A DNA stretch of 11,700 nucleotides from JAJFVC01 sp039698075 (lineage in GTDB: Bacteria > Planctomycetota > Planctomycetia > Pirellulales > Thermoguttaceae). The stretch lies in assembly GCA_039698075.1 (NCBI GenBank), contig JBDKTJ010000109.1:1-11700 (forward strand). Direction: 5' to 3'. The translations under genes and the position numbers were made by a program. Position 1 is the stretch's first letter; each line of letters begins with the position of its first letter. The notes beneath the pieces were generated by a model. It ran no database searches. It had not been told where the DNA came from and saw only the letters and a list, made by a program, of their open reading frames with translations. Shown one piece after another: positions 1 to 5,784 of the stretch.

Positions 1-1
1 T

Positions 2-28
2 TTTCTCGGCGTCACGGAAGACCCATGA
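2..28 (+). CDS. Possible 3' end of an upstream gene (partial)
   Basis: The frame beginning at base 2 reads eight sense codons (FLGVTEDP) and stops at a TGA at 26-28. That TGA overlaps the ATG of the secretin gene as ATGA. The same ATGA junction joins the secretin to the next gene at 2136-2139, so a coupled upstream gene is plausible. Too little is visible to identify a product. An upstream assembly gene of the same secretion or pilus system would fit the position, but this is inference only. Confidence 0.35.
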   Translation, partial: FLGVTEDP

Positions 29-2139
29 GACCCAGCGGCCGCACGATTGTGTTTGGACTGTTTGCCACGGTAGGCGCGGCGTTGGCCGTGTGCGTGGCCG
101 TATCGTCCGGCCCGTCTCAACGCGAAAAAGAAGAACGCAAGAACTCGCCGAAGCCGGTTGCCGCGACGGTCGACTTGAAGCGCGTCCCTCGTGTCGCGGA
201 TTCGCCGTTTGCGGCCAAGGCGGTGGTTTACACGGATCGGCGCGACTCGGCGGCGTCCGTCCTTGGTCCGACGCTGGTCGAATCCGGCCGTCCGTACGCC
301 CAGCGGGCGTCGCTGCCGGTGCAGGGCGACGTTTCGTTGCCGACGGCTTTGGATCAGTTGCGGACCCAACTCAACAACAATGCGCCGCCGCCCGGCTCGG
401 TTCCGCCGCCTTCAACCCCGACGGCCGCCCAAGTCGGTTCCCCTTCGTCGGGCTCGTCGACGACCGTCCGCGACAAGACGACCGTCCTCGGCGCGGCCGG
501 CGGAAAACTCTCGATCCACATTTTCGACGAAGACCTTCGCAAGGTGCTCGATTTATTGGGCGAGCAGGGCAATTTGAACATTCTGGCCAGCAAAAATGTG
601 CAAGGCCGAGTGTCAGCCACGCTGAAGGACGTCGATATCGACAACGCGTTGAAGGCGATTTTGAAGTCGACCGGATACGTTTCCCGCCACGAGGCCAACT
701 TCATCTTCGTCGGCACGCCCGAGGATTTCACAAACATCGAGCAGGGCATGGATCGGCTGGGCACGCGGGTGTACCGGACCAATTACATCACGGCCGCCGA
801 GCTGAACTCGCTCGTGAAGCCGTTGCTGACCCCGCGCGTCGGCGTGTCGAGCGTATCGTCGGCCGCGGAGGGCGGCATTGCCTCCAGCGACGCGGGCTCC
901 GGCGGCAACAAGTTTTCGGGCGGCGAAGTGTTGCTGGTCCGCGACTTCGAGGCCGTCTTGAGCCAAATCGACCAATTGGCGACCGAGGTGGACGTCCGAC
1001 CGTTGCAGGTGTCGATCGAGGCGATGATCCTTAGCGTGAAGCTGTCGGACAGCGACAGTTTCGGCGTCAATTTTCAGTTGCTGCGTGACAATCCGAACAT
1101 CAAGTTCGGGTTTGGCTCGCCCGCTACGAGTCTGTCGAACTTCACCTTGGACGGCGGATTGAAGTTCGGATTTCTCGACAGTTCGCTCGGCGCGTTCATC
1201 GAGGCCCTCGAAACCGTCGGCGAGACGAACGTGGTCGCCAACCCTCGGTTGATGGTGCTCAACAAACAGCGGGCCGAAGTCCAGATCGGCGAGAAGAAGG
1301 GCTACGTCAACCAAACCATGACGTCCACGAGCACCACGCAAAGCGTCGAGTTCCTGGACATCGGCGCCCAGTTGCGGCTGCGTCCGTTCATCTCCAGCGA
1401 CGGACTGATCCGCATGGAGATCCACCCCGAGTTGTCCGACGGCGACGTGAAAGTCGACACCTCGGGCACGTCGGTCGTCACGTTGCCCAACAAGGAACTG
1501 ACGCAGGTGACGACGAACATCATGGTCCGCGACGGCTGCACCGTGGTCATCGGCGGATTGATCCGCGAGCAACTCACGAATCAGACCACGCAGGTGCCGG
1601 TGCTGGGCAGCCTGCCGTGGGTCGGGTTCGCGTTTCGGCAAACCAAAGAGACCACGGAACGCCGCGAGGTATTGGTGCTCATCACGCCGCGAATCGTGTA
1701 CGAGCCGGGCACGTGCCAGGAAGGAGCCAAGGGCGCTTGCGAATTCTTGCGTCGTCAAAGCACTTACGCCGACAAGATGAGCCCGTTCGGCAAACGGTCG
1801 ATCGCACGACGCTACTACCGGCTGGCCGAGCGAGCCTACGCCGAGGGCGACATGAACAAGGCGCTGCGATTCGCGGAAATGTCGGTCCAATTCGACCCGT
1901 TGGATCGCGCGGCCCTCGAACTGCGCAGCGACATTTGGCTGGGCAAACCCTACAAGGGCGCAGCGGCTGTGAATGGTGCGCCGTCGAGCCAGCCGATGGA
2001 AGGCGCCGCGATGGCCGACTGGTTGATCGACGATTTGGAGAAGCCGGCCACCCCGCCCGCGCCCGCCGCGATGCATCCGCTCGACCCCGGCGTGCCAGGT
2101 CGCCATACAAACCTCGTGCAGCCGAAGGTGCTCCAATGA
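25..2139 (+). CDS. gspD: Secretin, outer-membrane channel of a type II secretion / type IV pilus-type system
   Basis: This 704-residue protein should form the multimeric outer-membrane gate through which a pseudopilus or pilus and its substrates pass. An N-terminal hydrophobic segment (about 7-28) looks like a signal peptide or anchor. A charged, proline-rich region follows (about 30-155), then an STN-type short secretin domain (about 160-232), a secretin N-domain (about 246-325) containing a Gly/Ser-rich loop (282-300), and the C-terminal secretin core (about 327-558). The core shows the family hallmarks: VVANPRLMVLN (403-413), VVIGGLI (507-513), VPVLGSLPWVGFAF (524-537) and VLITPRIV (551-558). 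Beyond the core, 590-640 resembles a TPR hairpin and is followed by a Pro/Ala-rich tail. ATG 25 is chosen for GGAAG at 16-20 and the signal peptide directly after it; the frame stays open to the left edge. It overlaps the next gene by ATGA. GspD versus PilQ cannot be decided from sequence alone; the secretin family call is secure. Confidence 0.95.
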   Translation: MRPSGRTIVFGLFATVGAALAVCVAVSSGPSQREKEERKNSPKPVAATVDLKRVPRVADSPFAAKAVVYTDRRDSAASVLGPTLVESGRPYAQRASLPVQGDVSLPTALDQLRTQLNNNAPPPGSVPPPSTPTAAQVGSPSSGSSTTVRDKTTVLGAAGGKLSIHIFDEDLRKVLDLLGEQGNLNILASKNVQGRVSATLKDVDIDNALKAILKSTGYVSRHEANFIFVGTPEDFTNIEQGMDRLGTRVYRTNYITAAELNSLVKPLLTPRVGVSSVSSAAEGGIASSDAGSGGNKFSGGEVLLVRDFEAVLSQIDQLATEVDVRPLQVSIEAMILSVKLSDSDSFGVNFQLLRDNPNIKFGFGSPATSLSNFTLDGGLKFGFLDSSLGAFIEALETVGETNVVANPRLMVLNKQRAEVQIGEKKGYVNQTMTSTSTTQSVEFLDIGAQLRLRPFISSDGLIRMEIHPELSDGDVKVDTSGTSVVTLPNKELTQVTTNIMVRDGCTVVIGGLIREQLTNQTTQVPVLGSLPWVGFAFRQTKETTERREVLVLITPRIVYEPGTCQEGAKGACEFLRRQSTYADKMSPFGKRSIARRYYRLAERAYAEGDMNKALRFAEMSVQFDPLDRAALELRSDIWLGKPYKGAAAVNGAPSSQPMEGAAMADWLIDDLEKPATPPAPAAMHPLDPGVPGRHTNLVQPKVLQ

Positions 2140-3290
2140 TTTCGACTTCCAGGAAATCGGACGCACGAACGCCTGCCGCGGTCTGCCTGGCCGTTTGCCT
2201 GGCGGCGGCGTTGGCCGGCTGCGCCAGCTTTCCTTGGCCGAAGACCATCACCGACGGCGACGCGGCCCAAAAACAAAAGAAACGCAGCGAAGAGTTCAAT
2301 CAGTATTTCGATCAGCAACGCGACTTCGCGGAGTATCAAGCGGCCGAGGCTTGCTGGCTTCAACAGCGAGACTCGAAGGGATGTCGGGAGCGATTGGAAA
2401 AGCTGTTGGCCCGCCAGCCTCGGCACCGCGAAGCCCGTTTGCTGATGGTCGAAACCCTGCTGGCCGAAGGCCAATCGGACGCGGCCTATCGGCAGGCGAA
2501 AGCCGCGTTGGACACCCATCCGAACGATGCCCAATCGCACTACGCGATGGCGATGTCGCTCGACGCCCAGGGCAAACTGACCGAAGCGACGGCGTACTAC
2601 GAGCGGGCGACCAAGATGGACCCGCAAAACGCCACCTTCGCCGCCGCGTACCAAACGGCCCGCGAGGCCAACCACCAAGTAGCTCGACCGCTGAAGGCCA
2701 CGTCGATCGGCGATTCTCCGGCCGGCGACGCCCGACGCCCGGCGGGACAGGCGACGGCCTACGAGGAGCTATTATCCGGTCGCAACGCACCGACGCCGGC
2801 CCAACGCGCGGATTATTCCGAAAATGCCGGCAATGCACGATCGGCCGGGGCGACGGAAAAAGACCCGATCGCCGAACAGCTTTGGCAGGGTCAGGCCGCG
2901 TTGGCCGAGAACGATGCGACGGCGGCCGTCGACCATTTCCGCCAAGCGGCTGCGATCAACCCGGATAATCCGCAAATTCCGATCGCCGGAGCGGCGGCTT
3001 TATTGCGGACGAACCATCCGAACCTGGCCGTCGAGCTATTGCGTCCTGCGGCGAAACGGTTTCCACAGACGCCTGCGGTGCATCGGGTGTTGGGAGCGGC
3101 TCTCTACCGAATGGGCGACTATCCGACCGCCCAAGTCTCGCTCCAACAAGCGCTTTCGTTGGACAAATCCGATGCGCTATCCTACCTTTTGATGGGGTAC
3201 ACGTTGGCGAAGCTCGGCCAGACCGAGAATGCGGAAGCCCATTTCCGCCAGGCTCGGACGCTGGACCCGCGATACCAAGCGGTGCGCTGA
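2136..3290 (+). CDS. TPR lipoprotein coupled to the secretin
   Basis: This is a 384-residue predicted lipoprotein. The N-terminus has a short charged stretch, a hydrophobic core and a lipobox LAGC with the lipidated cysteine at 29. Ala at +2 (no Asp) favours outer-membrane localisation if proteobacterial sorting rules hold here. Two TPR blocks are visible: about 65-170, including ALDTHPNDAQSHYAMAMSLD and YYERATKMDP, and about 243-380, including HFRQAAAINPDN and QQALSLDKSDALSYLLMGYT. A low-complexity linker (about 175-242) separates them. The start ATG lies in an ATGA overlap with the secretin stop and has GAAGG at 2124-2128, 7 bases upstream. The reading frame continues open into the secretin gene, but only this start gives a lipoprotein signal. 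TPR lipoproteins such as PilF/PilW act as pilotins or assembly factors for secretins; by position and build this protein is a candidate for that role. The role is inferred. Confidence 0.9.
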   Translation: MISTSRKSDARTPAAVCLAVCLAAALAGCASFPWPKTITDGDAAQKQKKRSEEFNQYFDQQRDFAEYQAAEACWLQQRDSKGCRERLEKLLARQPRHREARLLMVETLLAEGQSDAAYRQAKAALDTHPNDAQSHYAMAMSLDAQGKLTEATAYYERATKMDPQNATFAAAYQTAREANHQVARPLKATSIGDSPAGDARRPAGQATAYEELLSGRNAPTPAQRADYSENAGNARSAGATEKDPIAEQLWQGQAALAENDATAAVDHFRQAAAINPDNPQIPIAGAAALLRTNHPNLAVELLRPAAKRFPQTPAVHRVLGAALYRMGDYPTAQVSLQQALSLDKSDALSYLLMGYTLAKLGQTENAEAHFRQARTLDPRYQAVR

Positions 3291-3406
3291 CGCCGACGTG
3301 GTTCCCTCTTGCGCCGGTTTTGACATGCGTCAAAGTCGCAACGCAACGAGCGGTTTTCGCCGATCGGGACGTCCTCCCGGTCGACCGATCGCTTCACACC
3401 CCTCGG
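3291..3406 (+). promoter_or_regulatory. Spacer before the histidine kinase gene: palindrome plus hairpin
   Basis: This 116-base spacer separates the secretin pair from the signalling genes. It holds an interrupted palindrome at 3319-3334 (TTTGAC, four bases, GTCAAA; both 6-base arms perfect). It also holds a hairpin at 3361-3391, with CGATCGG pairing CCGATCG and a further GAC/GTC pairing inside after a two-base bulge. The hairpin ends 15 bases before the kinase ATG and has no T-run after it, so it looks more like a leader structure than a terminator. TTGACA at 3320-3325 resembles a -35 box, but no matching -10 box is seen. A kinase-operon control region is the likeliest reading; it is an inference. 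Confidence 0.35.
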
Positions 3407-4882
3407 ATGAACATGAACGACTCGAACGGCAATCGTTGGTGGATCGGCTCGGCGCTGGCGCTGTCGTCGGCGTTCGGCCTGACATGGCTCGGCGGATGTT
3501 TTTTCCCCGGCGCGCACTGGTCGCTTCGCGTCGCGGTCCTGGGACTGGGTTGGACGATGATCGCTGGACTGTGTTGGTGGACCCACCGTCGCATCCGACG
3601 TGAAAGCCGACTCCTCCAACGATATTTCGAGGCGTTGTGCCAATGGGCCGAGCGACAGGCCGATCCGGCCAACCTGCCGCCGGCGCCGACGGCCTTTCCG
3701 TGGCGCGGCATCGCCGAACAAATCGAAACCGTGATCCGCCGGTTGCAGCAGCACGTCGATCAGAGCGAACAACGACGCGCGACCTTGGAACTGCGATGCC
3801 GTCGAGCCGCCGCCGAGACCGAGCAAATCCGACAGATTTTCTCCGGCCTGGCCGATCCGATTCTCGCCGTCGACCAGTATGACGAAATCGTGCTGGCCAA
3901 CCCAAGCGCCGAGCAACTGTTCGAGATTCCCACGCAACGTCCCGAGTCTCGGGCGCTGGCCCGACTGGTCCGCTGCGAAAAGCTCGTGCAATTGCTCAGC
4001 GCGACGCGGCAGCACAAGACGACGGGACATCGAACCGACGAAATCGAATTGACCGACGACGCCGGGCATTCGCACTGGTATCGGGCGACGGCCGTCAAGC
4101 TGTCCGACGGCGACGACCATGCCGTCGGCGACGGGGCGGTGGTCACGTTGCGCGACATCGGCGACCAGAAATCGCTGCAAAAACGCAACGCCGAGTTCGT
4201 CTCGTCCGTGAGCCACGAAATGAAAACGCCGCTGGCCGGCATCAAGGCCTACGTCGAACTGCTGGCCGACGGCGACGCCGAAGACGAGCAGACGCGGGAA
4301 GAATTTTTGAGCGTCATCAACAGCCAGACCGATCGCCTGCAACGGCTGGTCGACAACCTGTTGAACTTGGCCCGGATCGAGGCCGGCGTCGTGAGCGTCA
4401 GCAAGCAACACCGCTCGCTCAACGAACTGCTGGAAGAATCGCTGCACGTCGTGCAACCGTCGGCCGAAGCCAAACAGATCGAGCTGCGGGCCGAACTGAG
4501 TCCGCTGTACCTGGGCGTCCGCGCGGACCGCGACATGATGCTCCAGGCGGCGATCAACCTGTTGAGCAACGCGATCAAATACACCCGCCAAGGCGGCTCC
4601 GTCACCTTGCGAAGCCGGCTGGTCGACGACCAAGCGCGGTTCGAAGTTCAAGACACCGGCGTCGGGTTGAACGAAGAAGATTGTTCGCGCGTGTTCGAGA
4701 AGTTTTACCGCGTCAAGAAGGACAAAGACATGGCCGCGGGCACGGGCCTCGGGCTGCCGCTGGCCAAGCACATCGTCGAGGACGTTCACGGCGGCAAGCT
4801 GACCGTCGAAAGCACGCTGGGACAAGGCAGCACGTTCATCGTCGCGTTGCCCTGCACGGGCCAGATGCTCGGCGATCATTGA
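3407..4882 (+). CDS. Membrane sensor histidine kinase with PAS domain (PhoR/VicK-like)
   Basis: Starting at ATG 3407 gives 491 residues. Two membrane segments (about 12-33 and 41-59) are joined by a very short loop, so there is essentially no extracytoplasmic sensor domain. A helical linker rich in Arg, Gln and Glu (about 62-140) is followed by a PAS domain (about 141-256; GLADPILAVDQYDEIVLANP at its start). The HisKA dimerisation domain carries the phosphoacceptor His270 in SVSHEMKTPL. The ATPase domain has the N box NLLSNAIKY (Asn388), G1 DTGVGL (416-421), F box FEKFYR (430-435) and G2 GTGLGL (445-450). All catalytic motifs are intact. No good Shine-Dalgarno is seen; ATG 3413 is almost equally possible, and a TTG at 3320 would add 29 residues lacking domain features. 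The signal is unknown, though the PAS domain suggests a cytoplasmic or membrane-proximal cue. The next full gene is its probable phosphotransfer partner. Confidence 0.94.
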   Translation: MNMNDSNGNRWWIGSALALSSAFGLTWLGGCFFPGAHWSLRVAVLGLGWTMIAGLCWWTHRRIRRESRLLQRYFEALCQWAERQADPANLPPAPTAFPWRGIAEQIETVIRRLQQHVDQSEQRRATLELRCRRAAAETEQIRQIFSGLADPILAVDQYDEIVLANPSAEQLFEIPTQRPESRALARLVRCEKLVQLLSATRQHKTTGHRTDEIELTDDAGHSHWYRATAVKLSDGDDHAVGDGAVVTLRDIGDQKSLQKRNAEFVSSVSHEMKTPLAGIKAYVELLADGDAEDEQTREEFLSVINSQTDRLQRLVDNLLNLARIEAGVVSVSKQHRSLNELLEESLHVVQPSAEAKQIELRAELSPLYLGVRADRDMMLQAAINLLSNAIKYTRQGGSVTLRSRLVDDQARFEVQDTGVGLNEEDCSRVFEKFYRVKKDKDMAAGTGLGLPLAKHIVEDVHGGKLTVESTLGQGSTFIVALPCTGQMLGDH

Positions 4883-4892
4883 CGAATTGGAA

Positions 4893-4964
4893 ATGATGAA
4901 AGAAGAACCGCGAGTCAGGGCGTTGAACGACATCATCAACCTTGTGGGCCGCCATCATGGGTAA
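4893..4964 (+). CDS. Possible 23-residue micro-ORF bridging kinase and regulator
   Basis: An ATG at 4893 (with a second at 4896) opens 23 codons rich in charged residues, starting MMKEEPRVRA and ending in GRHHG, with TAA at 4962-4964. It starts 10 bases after the kinase stop. Its own stop lies just past the regulator ATG (4957), an 8-base overlap. It nearly fills the spacer between the two genes, so it could carry ribosomes from the kinase to the regulator, whose own ribosome-binding site is weak. No recognised family, and chance is not excluded for so short a frame. Confidence 0.3.
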   Translation: MMKEEPRVRALNDIINLVGRHHG

Positions 4965-5382
4965 GCGCGTTTTACTGTGCGACGACGAGATCCATATTTT
5001 GAGGGCCGCCGAGTTCAAACTGAAAAAAGCCGGATACGACGTCCACGTCGCCAACGACGGACAAGAGGCGTGGGAGGCCATCCAGCAGCAGAAACCGGAC
5101 GTGTTGATCACCGACTGCCAGATGCCGCGATTGGACGGACTGGGCTTGGTGCAAAAAGTCCGAGCCGACTCGCAGCTGGCCGACCTGCCGATTTTCATGC
5201 TGACCGCCAAGGGTTTTGAGCTGTCGCACGACGATCTGGCCGCGAAGTGGGACGTCCGGGCCGTGATCGCCAAACCGTTCAGCCCGCGCGAATTGCTGCG
5301 GCAGGTCGACGCGGCGTTGGGAGAAACCAGGGACACGCAGAAAGACGAACGATCGAGAGGTTCCGATGCCGCTTCCGACTGA
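4957..5382 (+). CDS. Receiver-only response regulator (CheY-like)
   Basis: This 141-residue protein is a single REC domain followed by a short polar tail (about 123-141) with no DNA-binding or enzymatic output. All receiver landmarks are present: acidic pair Asp9-Asp10 in LLCDDE, phosphoacceptor Asp53 in ITDCQMPRLDG, Thr83 in MLTAKG, and Lys106 in the AKPF motif. ATG 4957 starts directly at MGKRVLLCDDE, as usual for the family; a TTG at 4942 would add only five residues. It sits just downstream of the histidine kinase and overlaps the STAS gene by 17 bases, so kinase-to-regulator phosphotransfer with an effect through a protein partner is the natural reading. With no output domain it may act like CheY by binding a motor or platform protein, or as a phosphate shuttle. 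Both are inferences. Confidence 0.94.
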   Translation: MGKRVLLCDDEIHILRAAEFKLKKAGYDVHVANDGQEAWEAIQQQKPDVLITDCQMPRLDGLGLVQKVRADSQLADLPIFMLTAKGFELSHDDLAAKWDVRAVIAKPFSPRELLRQVDAALGETRDTQKDERSRGSDAASD

Positions 5383-5689
5383 AATATTCGGCGACGTGAT
5401 CGTGGTCCACACGCCCGAGGAATTGGGGGCGGACCAGGGCGACGCGATGGCCGCGCAAATTCCCGCGTTGGACCGCCGCTGCGTGGTGCTCGACATGGAC
5501 GCCACGGAAACGATCGACAGCAAGGGGCTGGCCACGCTGTTGGACGTCCAGGAAAAGGTGCGCGACGCCGGCGGCGAGATCAAAATCGCCACGACCAACG
5601 CAAGCAATCGGAAAATTTTGGAAATCACAAGACTCGATCAGCAACTCGAAGTGTTCGACAGCATGATCGACGCCGTCCGTAGTTTTTGA
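5366..5689 (+). CDS. STAS-domain protein, anti-sigma-factor-antagonist-like
   Basis: This 107-residue protein is a stand-alone STAS domain of the SpoIIAA/RsbV type. The diagnostic segment is ATETIDSKGLATLLDVQ: Asp51-Ser52-x-Gly54 matches the D-S-x-G motif where anti-sigma kinases phosphorylate the serine. The N-terminal strand (FGDVIVVHTP), the strand CVVLDMD (39-45) and the late strand EIKIATT complete the fold. The ATG lies inside the end of the regulator gene (17-base overlap) and has GAGAGG at 5355-5360, 5 bases upstream, supporting this start and coupled expression. Family knowledge says such proteins bind an anti-sigma kinase or other switch kinase when unphosphorylated. No such kinase or PP2C phosphatase is visible in this window, so either the upstream kinase serves both proteins or the partners lie elsewhere. 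Confidence 0.92.
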   Translation: MPLPTEIFGDVIVVHTPEELGADQGDAMAAQIPALDRRCVVLDMDATETIDSKGLATLLDVQEKVRDAGGEIKIATTNASNRKILEITRLDQQLEVFDSMIDAVRSF

Positions 5690-5755
5690 GGGAGCTGTCC
5701 GCCGTCAACCGTCCATAATCGCGTAAAACCGCAAACTAACCTCCCCCATCACAAT

Positions 5756-5778
5756 CTGACCACCGGCCGCTGACCACC
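5756..5778 (+). repeat. Degenerate heptanucleotide repeat before gspE
   Basis: Three 7-base units read CTGACCA, CCGGCCG, CTGACCA, plus a trailing CC. On the minus strand the outer units are TGGTCAG, the same heptad family that forms the inverted repeat at 9576-9687. It ends 6 bases before the gspE ATG, where a Shine-Dalgarno would normally be, and no such site is seen. The rest of the 95-base spacer (5690-5784) shows only a CATAAT (5714-5719) resembling a -10 box without a well-spaced -35. Confidence 0.55.
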
Positions 5779-5784
5779 ATTCCC

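Noticed and set aside
1617..2135. N-terminal extension of the TPR lipoprotein frame into the secretin gene
   Set aside because: It overlaps the conserved secretin end and gives an Arg-rich non-family sequence; the ATG at 2136 has a ribosome-binding site and a clean lipoprotein signal.
613..2166. Long minus-strand open frame opposite the secretin gene (about 517 codons)
   Set aside because: It is Arg/His/Asp-rich with no recognisable domain, and it lies opposite a clear secretin. Codon bias in GC-rich genes commonly leaves the antisense strand open.
3320..3325. TTGACA as the -35 box of a sigma-70 promoter
   Set aside because: No TATAAT-like -10 is found at 16-18 bases downstream; the hexamer is better explained as part of the palindrome.
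3182..4939. Minus-strand open frame of about 585 codons opposite the histidine kinase
   Set aside because: Shadow of a gene with all kinase motifs intact; no domain, signal peptide or ribosome-binding site of its own.
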